From positions 2,666,001 through 2,730,000 of the forward strand of contig OY761536.1 in the NCBI GenBank assembly GCA_963664605.1: a DNA stretch of 64,000 bases. The letters are read 5' to 3'. Each line of letters starts with the position of its first letter. Position 1 is the stretch's first letter. The translations under genes and the position numbers were made by a program. Source of the stretch: JAHOYW01 sp963664605 (lineage in GTDB: Bacteria > Verrucomicrobiota > Lentisphaeria > Victivallales > Victivallaceae). The notes below the pieces were generated by a model. It was not told the DNA's origin and did no database searches. It saw only the letters and a list, made by a program, of their open reading frames with translations. Below, piece by piece: positions 49,657 through 57,762 of the stretch.

Positions 49657-49989
49657 TTACTTTATAACTTGGTCTGCCTCAATGAACTTTATAATATCAA
49701 TATTTCTATACCTTATGGCACTACCTACCATCCGTCGATTAAATGAAAAAGATCCATCTCTTTCAAGTTTCTTAAAGTTGGCAAGGCTTATCCCAAGCAT
49801 TTCCGATGCCTGTCTTTGATCTATAAGCTTTGGAGATATATTCGGTATAGTAGATCCAGTACTTGCCAGTGATTTTAACTGGGAAATTATTTCATTCTGT
49901 TCTGGTACTGTAATAAGTCCTTCTTCTGTTAACGGGCGAATAAGTTTTGATAATAACTTAACGGTTTTAAGGCGAATTGGATTATTCAT
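49657..49989 (-). CDS. Excisionase-like HTH protein
   Basis: A 110-residue protein. The first 45 residues are helical and polar. LIDQRQASEMLGISLANFKKLERDG is a MerR/excisionase-type (HTH_17) winged helix, followed by FSFNRRMVGSAIRYRNIDIIKFIE, the wing and last helix of Xis-like proteins. It is transcribed against the RepA-like gene. It may act as excisionase or as the element's repressor/regulator. Confidence 0.75.
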   Translation of the reverse strand: MNNPIRLKTVKLLSKLIRPLTEEGLITVPEQNEIISQLKSLASTGSTIPNISPKLIDQRQASEMLGISLANFKKLERDGSFSFNRRMVGSAIRYRNIDIIKFIEADQVIK

Positions 49990-50171
49990 AAGCTGGCTCC
50001 TGTTAGATAGTTGTATCTAATGATCACCATGCTTATTTTTTTATTTTATAGTCATATGAAAATGTACCAAAGCAGAAAATATATGGTTGTTCACTTATAA
50101 ACAAATGTTTAATCCGTTATGTGTAACTATCCCAGATTTGTTTACAGTATGATTTTAGGTAATATATGGAA

Positions 50172-50231
50172 GATAAATATAATAATAAATATAATAATAA
50201 TAAATAAATATATATAATAATAAATATATAA
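50172..50231. repeat. AT-only tandem triplet tract
   Basis: A stretch of about 60 bp made of AATAAT and AATATA units, almost free of G/C, in the 350-bp gap before the YagK/YfjJ gene. It resembles a DNA-unwinding element, so an origin nearby is possible; no iterons are certain. Confidence 0.55.
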
Positions 50232-50344
50232 ATCTCATCTCTCTTATTAACGATATACCTCAGTGTAATTTTTTACATATAGTAAATATCAAATACCCAT
50301 TCCACCGATATCAATAACCAACATTCAACTAAGGAGCATTTCCT

Positions 50345-50983
50345 ATGTCAAGACAAAGATTAACAACAGAATCAACATTTAAAGGCCATCCCATTAAAAC
50401 CGATGATGGACCTTGTATCCTTAACATCTTAGAGGGATTTTATGATCGTCTTCATTACATGGTTAACCACTATAACCAGGTATCAGTCATGCATATAGTT
50501 GTTACCTTTACCGACCACATAACTGATATGGAAGCTAACAACATATTAAGTAAAAGCCTAGAATCTCTTAGAAAGACTATGAAGAACAACAATATATACT
50601 CTCAAATAGGATGGGTACATGAACACGCAGTACATGATAATGGTCCAATAGCAAGAAGTCACTTCCATATAGGCATCATAGCAGATGGATCTAAAACCCA
50701 ATCCGCAGTTACCCACACTGAACACTTAAACAACCTCATAAGTAAACACATGAGTAACACCTGCACTTACGCTAAATATAGTCAACCTCAATGTGACAAG
50801 CAAAACCTTCATCCAGTGGAAAATGCTACAGCTATCAAGATACGTCAGGATAAACCACATGCCGATGCTCAATTTGATAATGCCTTCAACTGGCTGAGCT
50901 ATCACAGTAAATGTTATCAAAAAGGACATGCCTGTAAATACCTTCGTGAATACGGCTTTACCAGGTTGCCATCCGATAACTAA
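50345..50983 (+). CDS. YagK/YfjJ (inovirus Gp2-like) protein
   Basis: A 212-residue protein. HDNGPIARSHFHIGIIADG is the HFH strand of the YagK/YfjJ C-terminal domain, and FNWLSYHSKCYQKGHACKYLREYGFTRLP matches its closing motif (SYxxK...R-x-F/Y-G-x-S/T-R). These domains are found in integrated elements and filamentous phages next to replication genes. A rolling-circle-like origin-binding role has been proposed, but activity is uncertain, and the HUH pair (HFH only, partial) is not complete here. The start follows AAGGAGC. Confidence 0.75.
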   Translation: MSRQRLTTESTFKGHPIKTDDGPCILNILEGFYDRLHYMVNHYNQVSVMHIVVTFTDHITDMEANNILSKSLESLRKTMKNNNIYSQIGWVHEHAVHDNGPIARSHFHIGIIADGSKTQSAVTHTEHLNNLISKHMSNTCTYAKYSQPQCDKQNLHPVENATAIKIRQDKPHADAQFDNAFNWLSYHSKCYQKGHACKYLREYGFTRLPSDN

Positions 50984-51086
50984 CCTCAACTTATTTTTTT
51001 ACATACACCAAACATAATTTAAGTAGCTACTTTTTTAATCAATCAAAATCATTTTTAACTCTAACTATCATATAAGGAATCTTATT

Positions 51087-53114
51087 ATGAAAACCTCAAC
51101 CGAAACTAAAAAACAAGTTGCACATGATAACTCTAACGATGCTATTAAAAACCTTCAACCTCTTAACGCTGAGCAACAGGATGCTGTTAACGCTACTGAT
51201 GGCTGGATACGAGTCATAGCAGGACCAGGTACAGGTAAAACCACCGTGTTAACAAGGCGTCTCTTCAACCTCGTTCACAACCATAACGTTGATCCACAGA
51301 GCATCATGTCCATAACCTTTACCAACAAGGCCGCTTTTGAAATGCGTGAGCGGATCATACCACTACTCGACTATGGTAATACCAACATCTACACGTTCCA
51401 CGGATTTTGTCATATGCTATTGAAAAAACATGGATCATTATTTCGTTATGATAACTTCATGATTATGACAAGAGATGACCAGTTAAGGAGCATCAAAGAT
51501 ATCAAATCTAAAATAGACGACCCAAGTGTCAACTTCTATTCTAATGACGATATCCTCAACCATATATCCGAATGGAAACATGCTAATACTGATTATGCAT
51601 CTAAACGCATCAAGCAAAGAAGAGACAAGTTTAAACCCAACTATGCATTAAGTTATAAAGATATTGTACAGACTATTATATTTAAATATATAGAACAACA
51701 GCATTTTAACCTTGCTGTTGACTTTGATGATCTCTTGCATTTTGGGTTGCACATATTAACCAGCTATAAAGATGTAAGTGACTATTATCAAGATAAGTTC
51801 AAATACATCCAGGTCGATGAATTTCAAGACGTATGCGGTATCCAGTATGAGTTAGTCAGGATTCTTCAGAGTAAACATCACAATCTCTTTGTAGTTGGTG
51901 ATCCGGATCAGAACATATATAGCTGGCGTAATGCTGACATAGTTTATATTAATAACTTTGATCTACATAAAGATAAGATAAAAACTTTTATTCTTACTAA
52001 AAACTATCGTTCTACTCCTGAAATAGTGGAAGCTGCTCAGGCTCTTATACAAAACAACAAAGACCGTATAGATAAACCTCTTTACGCGGTTAAGCCAAGT
52101 GGCTCTAAAATCATCTATGCAGCCTGCCGCAACAACCACGATGAAGCAGCGTTCATCTCTGAAACCATCGAAAGGTTAAAGAGAGAGAAGCATGCCAAGT
52201 ATCACGATATAGCTATACTTTACCGGTCTTCATATCAGACAAGGGTCATAGAGCATAGCCTCATTGAGAAAAGCATACCTTATGTGATCGTTAAAGGCAC
52301 TTCTTTTTACGAGCGTATGGAAATACAAGATGCATTGGCGTTATTACGGTTGGTAGTATATGGCGATGATTATTCATTACTTAGAGTTATAACTAAGCTT
52401 ACCCATAAACTGGGACCAGCCAGGATCAACGCACTTAAAGAGTATGCATATCAAAATAAAGTATTATTATTTGACGCGCTTAAGGCATGCTTAAAAGACA
52501 GCTATTTTAAAGATGTTGATGCCAAAATGTTAATCGATGCTGTAGATGATGTGAGGGTATTTATGAAAGAGATGACAACTTCGCAAATACTTTCAGATAT
52601 ATTACGGCAAAGCGGTTATGAGGATTACATACTAAAATTAAAAAATAGTGATCGTTTTGATAACCTTGCTGAACTTAAACGCTCTATCATAACATATGAA
52701 GAAGAGATCGGTAAACGACTTGATCCTAATGATTACCTTTCTGAAATAGCTATATATTCAAGCTTGGTTGAAAAGCATCAGCCGAATTGTGTAAAACTCA
52801 TGACGCAACATGCTGCTAAGGGTTTAGAGTTCCGCTTTGTTATCATTGCCGGAATGAACGAAGGGATATTTCCATCCGGCAAAATATCCAGCGAACAAGA
52901 ACTTGAAGAAGAATGCAGACTTGCTTATGTGTCCTTTACAAGGGCTGAAGAAGAACTCATATTAACCAGCTCTGCAAGAGGATTTGAGAATAAGCATCTT
53001 CAACCATCAAGGTTCATAGAGGCAATACCTGAAAGGCTGCTTATCAAAAAAACTAGAGACCATTCAACAAATAGCTCTCACTTTGCAAAGTTCCTATACA
53101 ACAAAAATAAATAG
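51087..53114 (+). CDS. UvrD/PcrA/Rep-family superfamily 1 helicase
   Basis: A 675-residue 3'-5' helicase. Motifs in order: Q-motif LNAEQQDAVNA, Walker A IAGPGTGKTTVL, Ia ITFTNKAAFEMRERI, II VDEFQDVCGIQYELV, III VVGDPDQNIYSWRNAD, IV KNYRSTPEIV, V MTQHAAKGLEFRFVIIAGMNEG, VI CRLAYVSFTRAEEEL. Rep/PcrA proteins assist rolling-circle plasmid and phage replication, which suits its position after the YagK/YfjJ protein. It is somewhat shorter than chromosomal UvrD (about 720), lacking the C-terminal tail. It is AT-rich and begins 103 nt after the previous gene. Confidence 0.93.
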   Translation: MKTSTETKKQVAHDNSNDAIKNLQPLNAEQQDAVNATDGWIRVIAGPGTGKTTVLTRRLFNLVHNHNVDPQSIMSITFTNKAAFEMRERIIPLLDYGNTNIYTFHGFCHMLLKKHGSLFRYDNFMIMTRDDQLRSIKDIKSKIDDPSVNFYSNDDILNHISEWKHANTDYASKRIKQRRDKFKPNYALSYKDIVQTIIFKYIEQQHFNLAVDFDDLLHFGLHILTSYKDVSDYYQDKFKYIQVDEFQDVCGIQYELVRILQSKHHNLFVVGDPDQNIYSWRNADIVYINNFDLHKDKIKTFILTKNYRSTPEIVEAAQALIQNNKDRIDKPLYAVKPSGSKIIYAACRNNHDEAAFISETIERLKREKHAKYHDIAILYRSSYQTRVIEHSLIEKSIPYVIVKGTSFYERMEIQDALALLRLVVYGDDYSLLRVITKLTHKLGPARINALKEYAYQNKVLLFDALKACLKDSYFKDVDAKMLIDAVDDVRVFMKEMTTSQILSDILRQSGYEDYILKLKNSDRFDNLAELKRSIITYEEEIGKRLDPNDYLSEIAIYSSLVEKHQPNCVKLMTQHAAKGLEFRFVIIAGMNEGIFPSGKISSEQELEEECRLAYVSFTRAEEELILTSSARGFENKHLQPSRFIEAIPERLLIKKTRDHSTNSSHFAKFLYNKNK

Positions 53115-53126
53115 TTATAAATCATG

Positions 53127-53159
53127 CTGACAGTTGGCAAATAAATTGCCAACTGTCAG
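53127..53159 (+). terminator. Hairpin after the UvrD-like gene
   Basis: A perfect 14-bp stem CTGACAGTTGGCAA / TTGCCAACTGTCAG with loop ATAAA, 12 nt after the stop. No T-run follows, so it may be a stabilising hairpin rather than a classic terminator. A further imperfect inverted repeat of TACCCTACC type lies at 53179-53214. Confidence 0.7.
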
Positions 53160-53637
53160 TAACTTAATATTGCCAAAATACCCTACCCAGTACAGTAGTA
53201 CTTGGTAGGGGTAAAATAGGTAATACAGCAAGATTTATATTAAACGTTTGTTTGGGTTAAATGGTTTAATTTGTTCTACTTACTAATTATTAAGACATTA
53301 GCTAATAACTTGATTATAAGCTGAAATCGATGCTTTTATGAATTTTTCTATTATGGAGAATTTTATAGGATGAAGTTGAGAAAATTATATTAGCATAGCA
53401 AAATGAATTTTTAATAAAATACCAACTATATATTTTTTATTGCGTACTTTAAATTGACCCGCACTTAAAATGCAAATAGATTTATTTAAAAACTAATAAA
53501 GCAACTCTGACTTCACAGCTTATAAAAACAAACCTTACAACTGCACAACCGACTACATATGCCGTTCGAGTACATTTTCGGCTTAACCATAAGAAAGCCT
53601 TGTTGTGATATACTTTAAGCTAAAAAATATATTAAAC
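53160..53637. other. AT-rich intergenic region
   Basis: Almost 500 bp without a gene. It holds the imperfect inverted repeat at 53179-53214, A/T tracts and many short direct repeats; nothing else is recognised. Confidence 0.4.
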
Positions 53638-53654
53638 GTATACAGCCTGTATAC
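53638..53654. promoter_or_regulatory. Short palindrome adjoining the phage/plasmid HTH gene
   Basis: GTATACAG-C-CTGTATAC, 8-bp arms around one base, lies 4 nt past the stop of the 53659-54441 gene. It could be an operator or a partition-type site. It has no T-run of the kind needed for termination on the minus strand. Confidence 0.5.
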
Positions 53655-53658
53655 ACTT

Positions 53659-54441
53659 TTATTTGTTACCAGAGGACAACTCTAATCCATCAATATATTT
53701 ACTGATTGCTTCAAGCCGCTCTTTCATCTTGTTTTTTATAGCTTTAAAATCACTAGCTGTTAAGTCTTTATTTTTTAGAATAATGTTATTCATCATCATT
53801 TCAATGTTTTCACATGACTTCTTGATAGACTCATTATATCTTTCAGTAATGGGTATATTTTCAGGAATAACGTTATGTGCTTTTTGCCACTCCCGGACCT
53901 TGTCAACTAGCAGTTTAGTCGTTATTACTTTCTCTTTTTTGATGATTTCTTTAACCAGGGTTAATCGTTCTTTATTAGACTCATCGTAATTAACAGATTG
54001 ATGAAAATTTTTAGATTCATCAGAATCTTCATAGATTTTGACTTTAAGTAATTCGCGGCATTGCGGCTCTGTTTTTAAAACCTCTTTGCCAAGCTCATTG
54101 TTTATGAATGTGGCCAACTCGTGAGCGTCTCTTAATTGATATGCTCTACCCCGAGTGTAATTAAATTCTTCATTAACGTAATCTTTGAAGCTGTTATATT
54201 TAAGCCTAAAGAGTTTGTACGTATGAATCTTATATAAATGTTCCGCCACTTTCATGATTATATTTATATGTTTCTTGATATAATCGGTACTCTCGGTAAG
54301 AGCTTTATGTGGATCATCAATCTTTTTTATTATGGATAATTCTTCTTCATCCAACTTTTTCAGTCCAGTCTTATCACATTGCAAAGAAACAGTTTTTTTG
54401 TCATTATTTTCATTTAATAATTTAGCTTTTTCTTTAGGCAT
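53659..54441 (-). CDS. Phage/plasmid HTH protein of unknown role
   Basis: A 260-residue protein. LYKIHTYKLFRLKYNSFKDYV followed by EEFNYTRGRAYQLRDAHELATF is the domain seen in many phage and ICE proteins (the YCRERWGFSRSRAYQLI type), an HTH like that of ParB-related proteins. The C-terminal half is a long charged coiled coil ending in KSCENIEMMMNNIILKNKD and a second helix. There is no ParB CTPase motif (GERRYRA), so partition is not certain. It is transcribed opposite to the ERF gene, with 193 nt of shared upstream sequence. Confidence 0.6.
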   Translation of the reverse strand: MPKEKAKLLNENNDKKTVSLQCDKTGLKKLDEEELSIIKKIDDPHKALTESTDYIKKHINIIMKVAEHLYKIHTYKLFRLKYNSFKDYVNEEFNYTRGRAYQLRDAHELATFINNELGKEVLKTEPQCRELLKVKIYEDSDESKNFHQSVNYDESNKERLTLVKEIIKKEKVITTKLLVDKVREWQKAHNVIPENIPITERYNESIKKSCENIEMMMNNIILKNKDLTASDFKAIKNKMKERLEAISKYIDGLELSSGNK

Positions 54442-54634
54442 TTTTCCATCTCCGAATTTAATTATAGCCTTATTATAATCTATTTATACCAATATTGCAA
54501 ATTTGTTTTTGTTTTATGTGTAGCATATTTTTAAGACTTGTGATATATCCATGATAAATGCTGGTGGTCAGGATACAGAAATATATTATCATTCTGAATA
54601 CGCAAGATAAATTTTTAAAATCAGGAGATGTATC

Positions 54635-55255
54635 ATGAATATGTGCTCAGACAAGATTACGAACCTCGCCGCCGCGATGCTGAAAGTGTCAAAACAGTTG
54701 CGACCAGCATTAAAAGACAGCTACAACGGGTTCACACAGAGTCGGTATGCTACACTGAACTCGGTTATGGAAGCTTGCAGTGAAGCCCTTATCGATAATG
54801 GAATCTGGGTGACGCAGTACCCAGTGCCAGTTGAAGGTAATGGTTCATTGCTAGGACTAGTAACGAAACTTGTTCATGCGTCGGGCGAATGGCAGTCCTC
54901 TCTTTTGGTCATGCCTCTGCCCAAAGCTGATCCGCAGGGATATGGAAGTGCTTTGACATACGCTAGACGGTATGGATTGTCGGCGATGGTTGGACTGGTT
55001 ACAGAAGACGATGACGCTAATGCTGCCTGCACCGATTTTGATCTTCAAAAACCAAGGATAGCCGATATCAAACCGAGGCAGGATATAATGACAGATCTAC
55101 CGCATATCGACGGGGTCACTTTCCAACAGCAGAAAGCCCAAGACGGTGCGTTATATATCACAGCTACTGGTAATACTCGCAATAAAACCGGCATACTCAA
55201 AGACGTTGGATTTAAGTGGAACAGTAGCCGTAAGCTCTGGTGGAAAGCCGCTTGA
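54635..55255 (+). CDS. ERF-family single-strand-annealing protein
   Basis: A 206-residue protein. SKQLRPALKDSYNGFTQSRYATL, then ADPQGYGSALTYARRYGLSAMVGLV followed by EDDDANAA are the Erf core (G-S-A-x-T-Y-x-R-R-Y and the acidic DDD). These proteins anneal complementary single strands during phage recombination or circularisation. The C-terminal 40 residues (YITATGNTRNKTGILKDVGF, ending LWWKAA) are a separate small domain often found on such proteins. A strong terminator follows. Confidence 0.85.
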   Translation: MNMCSDKITNLAAAMLKVSKQLRPALKDSYNGFTQSRYATLNSVMEACSEALIDNGIWVTQYPVPVEGNGSLLGLVTKLVHASGEWQSSLLVMPLPKADPQGYGSALTYARRYGLSAMVGLVTEDDDANAACTDFDLQKPRIADIKPRQDIMTDLPHIDGVTFQQQKAQDGALYITATGNTRNKTGILKDVGFKWNSSRKLWWKAA

Positions 55256-55273
55256 TTTTAGTTGTTAACGATG

Positions 55274-55304
55274 ACCTCATCCGCGTGTTTAACGCGGATG
55301 AGGT
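55274..55304 (+). terminator. Terminator of the ERF gene
   Basis: Stem ACCTCATCCGCGT / ACGCGGATGAGGT (13 bp, loop GTTTA), 18 nt after the stop, followed by only a short TTAGG, so it is strong in stem but weak in its T-run. Confidence 0.8.
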
Positions 55305-55390
55305 TTAGGGAGTATGGAAATACTATTTTTTGAGATTTCATAAAAAACTCTCAGCCCAAAAACATTATTTCAAAAACGTGTTTTAAATGG

Positions 55391-55420
55391 TCTTTGTTTC
55401 GAATCCCGTTTGCTGTACCA
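55391..55420 (+). pseudogene. tRNA-like 3' relic (candidate attachment-site remnant)
   Basis: TTCGAAT (T-loop, 55399-55405) is placed exactly 12 nt plus a discriminator from CCA (55418-55420), as in a tRNA 3' half, but the T-stem is unpaired apart from two or three positions. It may mark the element's right boundary. It is not an exact copy of the tRNA-Cys 3' end. Confidence 0.35.
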
Positions 55421-55576
55421 TTCTCATTTTTATAACCGTGTACCAGTAGATTTTCACCTTGTCCCATATCCCGTTGTACCAAAAGGATATACGAATCATT
55501 GGCTTGCGCCTATGGTTTTCTGAGAGAGTCCTGAAACGACTATTTTCTCTCTGTTTGAGACGTTTCTCTCTAAATC

Positions 55577-55594
55577 AACTGGTCGCGACCAGTT
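55577..55594. repeat. Perfect 18-bp palindrome
   Basis: AACTGGTCGCGACCAGTT is its own reverse complement. It is in the gene-poor stretch beyond the element's likely right end. An operator or recombination site is possible; nothing shows which. Confidence 0.55.
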
Positions 55595-55620
55595 AATTCC
55601 GGGAAATTTATTTAAACTTT

Positions 55621-56061
55621 TTAACACCTTATAATCAAGCACTTAGCCCCGATAAATGCGGTTAAATTCCCTTCCGTGGTTTGTAAAACGGTAAAGTGGA
55701 CTGGTGCAAAAAACGGCCAAAACGTGTGTTTTTCGAACTTTGTCCAGGAGTTACTGCGAGAGGTTAGCGTTTTTTTAGGAAGGAAATTTAACGGTTTTTC
55801 CCAATAGCATTTTTTAAATGATTTCCTTTCAGAGAAAATTTCCGCCTTGAACCGGTAACAATACAATTTAGAATCAGCATCCCAGATGATTGCGATTCTT
55901 GGGCTGTTTTTACAGGCAAAAGCCCGGTAAGCAAACTCCTACCAAACCTAAGAACTTTCTCCATCTCTTGATATACTTTATATTTCAATTTTCTTAACGT
56001 CATAAAGGTTAAGATTAAACCCATGTAATGCACCCACTTTTCAACAGGTGCAAACTACTAC
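55621..56061. other. Gene-poor stretch beyond the element
   Basis: Two overlapping minus-strand frames of about 80 residues (55621-55866 and 55788-56033) are open but neither has a ribosome site or recognised composition. They could be relics of one frameshifted gene. With 55305-55576 this leaves about 750 bp without convincing coding sequence. Confidence 0.4.
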
Positions 56062-56469
56062 CTATTTATTGACAACTTTGACGGTGAATGCAGTCGAGGC
56101 CGGTCGTCCGACAGGAGGTGTACCCGTGACAGTAACGTAATATTCGCCGATTGCGCTATTTTTGTTCGTCACAATCTGAATACTGGCAGCTGGTTTGTCG
56201 TCAGCTTTTACCAGAACGCTTGACGGCATTATCTTAATGCCATTCGTTTTGATCTTCAGTTGTACATTTTGTTTAAAATAAGCACCGCGGTTCAAGGTAA
56301 TAATAACGATTGCCGTCTTCCCTTGTTTGATTGTGCAACTGCCTGGAACCGTGATACTGAATTCTTCATCTATTGGTGCAATCCCGCCTTTGCTGCTGCT
56401 ATGACTACTCCAACATCCCGTTACCGTTAACAAGATTAACATCATCATAATTGCAATTAAAGTTTTCAT
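56062..56469 (-). CDS. Lipoprotein with Ig-like domain
   Basis: A 135-residue protein with a lipoprotein signal: lipobox LTVTGC (Cys about 19). The mature part is one beta-sandwich of about 100 residues (EEFSITVPGSCTIKQGKTAI, then QLKIKTNG and GEYYVTVTG, ending STAFTVKVV), like small Ig/CARDB-type domains. Function unknown. Its ribosome site AGAGAAAAAG is modest. It lies 187 bp downstream of the LA_2272-like gene on the same strand, probably in an envelope-stress island. Confidence 0.7.
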   Translation of the reverse strand: MKTLIAIMMMLILLTVTGCWSSHSSSKGGIAPIDEEFSITVPGSCTIKQGKTAIVIITLNRGAYFKQNVQLKIKTNGIKIMPSSVLVKADDKPAASIQIVTNKNSAIGEYYVTVTGTPPVGRPASTAFTVKVVNK

Positions 56470-56656
56470 ACTTTTTCTCTCTTTGGGGAGTAATTGGTTT
56501 TGATTAAACTATCTCCGTGTCATGCGTCTCATAGCTTTCGCGTTATCGTGTAATATTGGGATGTATTTTATACATAAAACGCGACATTATATTTACGGGG
56601 CGCAAACCTATTTTTCCCACTATTCTATTTACTACAATAAATACGGCATCCGGAAC

Positions 56657-57196
56657 TTATTTTCGCCAGTTGACGAAAATCATTACCGGCGCCAAGGAAT
56701 TCGGCAGATCGGAAAACCAACTCGTGTTTGTCTCGATGATGTTGATAATCCCGATCTGGACTCCGGTATCCGTATCTTTGACATAGTTGAAGAAGCCGAA
56801 CTGCAATCCTCTTAGACGTCCCGCGTAGTTTACCATGCCGGTTACTAGTCCTGTCATTAAGTTTTCGGTGTAATCAATGAGACCGGCATCCCAGCCTAAG
56901 GATTCCTGCTTGGTATAATTGATCATGCTCCATTTTACGCCTTTGTAGCTATCGCTGTAATTGAGGAGGAATGACCAATCCAGACCGGCACTTTGGCCAG
57001 TAGTTCCATTGACAAAACCGAATGCCAGTGACGTTTGCGGGTTTTCTCCCCATATACTGAGAGTTACCCCTTCGATGGTGGTGTTGCGGTTATAAACAGC
57101 CATATCCGGCGTGATACTTAAATTGAACGGTTTAGTATCAGCTATAACACAGGTCGAAACCATAATTGTGGCTAAGCATATAAATAGTTTTTTCAT
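56657..57196 (-). CDS. LA_2272-like surface repeat protein
   Basis: A 179-residue exported protein: signal peptide 1-19 (cleavage near VIADT). The rest contains repeats of the form SLAFGFVNGT, AGLDWSFLLNYSD, GWDAGLIDYT, GLVTGMVNYA and GLQFGFFNYV then VQIGIINII, the short hydrophobic-Gly repeats of the LA_2272 surface family, which make a beta-solenoid or barrel-like array. Function unknown. It follows the DUF3309 gene by 50 nt and probably shares its promoter. Confidence 0.7.
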   Translation of the reverse strand: MKKLFICLATIMVSTCVIADTKPFNLSITPDMAVYNRNTTIEGVTLSIWGENPQTSLAFGFVNGTTGQSAGLDWSFLLNYSDSYKGVKWSMINYTKQESLGWDAGLIDYTENLMTGLVTGMVNYAGRLRGLQFGFFNYVKDTDTGVQIGIINIIETNTSWFSDLPNSLAPVMIFVNWRK

Positions 57197-57246
57197 TTTT
57201 AATTTCTCCTTTACTCAGTTACTTTACATTAAAAAGGTGATTCCTT

Positions 57247-57405
57247 CTAAATCCGGCCCATAAGGAGCAGTATGATTAGAATTAAGACCGCTAATCCGAT
57301 GCCTCCGCCGGGATAGTATCCCCATTTTTTACTGTGTGGCCATAAAGGTAATGCGCCTGCCAGAAGTAGAATCAATACAATCAATAAAATAGTTCCTATA
57401 CTCAT
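57247..57405 (-). CDS. DUF3309-type small membrane protein
   Basis: From the ATG at 57405 (ribosome site AAGGAGAAA) the protein has 52 residues: a TM segment (MSIGTILLIVLILLLAGALP), the hallmark WPHSKKWGYYPGGGIG, and a second TM segment. Members are small stress-associated membrane proteins. A longer frame to 57468 lacks a ribosome site. It would be first in an operon with the LA_2272-like and Ig lipoprotein genes. Confidence 0.85.
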   Translation of the reverse strand: MSIGTILLIVLILLLAGALPLWPHSKKWGYYPGGGIGLAVLILIILLLMGRI

Positions 57406-57498
57406 GTTGTTTCTCCTTATTTTATTTTGTTCGCTTTTGTGGGATATAATTCCCATTGGAACTGCCATTATAAATATTATATTCTGTGATTGGGTTTA

Positions 57499-57520
57499 TT
57501 ACTATGGGGTAAAACCCTAC
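57499..57520 (-). promoter_or_regulatory. Putative LuxR/NarL-type regulator site (copy 1)
   Basis: Read on the minus strand this is GTAGGGTTTTACCCC followed by ATAGTAA, a near-palindrome (GGG-TTTTA-CCC), about 95 bp upstream of the DUF3309 start. A close variant lies at 59718-59741. Both fall within about 1.6 kb of the LuxR-type regulator gene, so it is a candidate operator. Confidence 0.4.
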
Positions 57521-57762
57521 TTTATGGCAAATAAATAAACTATTCCTTGACTTTCAATATCTTACGACATATCTTAATAAGAGGGAGTTATTCAATATGC
57601 GATACGGAAGAACTAAAATATGGCTAATCAGACAAGTAATCATTCAGCCGGAAAAGTAGTCAGTCTCCGTTTCTGAGAAAATAATAATACGATACAACGA
57701 ACCGTTTTTTTCCTATCCGGCTCGCGACTGTCCAAGGCACCATACGCAAGGAGCGTATCAGG

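Larger units (their letters stand above)
45586..55424. mobile_element. Integrative element (phage-satellite- or plasmid-like) at tRNA-Cys
   Basis: Downstream of the tRNA 3' end, genes become AT-richer and of mobile type: integrase, AAA RepA-like protein, HTH excisionase-like, YagK/YfjJ protein, UvrD-family helicase, phage/plasmid HTH protein and ERF annealing protein. No terminase, capsid, tail or conjugation genes are found within it. The right end is uncertain: no exact repeat of the tRNA 3' end was seen. GTACCATTC occurs at 45611-45619 and 55415-55423, and a tRNA-like T-arm/CCA relic lies at 55391-55420, so the end is placed tentatively near 55.4 kb. Confidence 0.65.

Noticed and set aside
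53127..53214. Iterons between the helicase and HTH genes
   Set aside because: The repeats are inverted hairpins, not direct repeats of a common unit.
55621..56033. Two overlapping minus-strand frames of about 80 residues
   Set aside because: No ribosome site, no recognised domain, and they overlap each other; at best they are relics.
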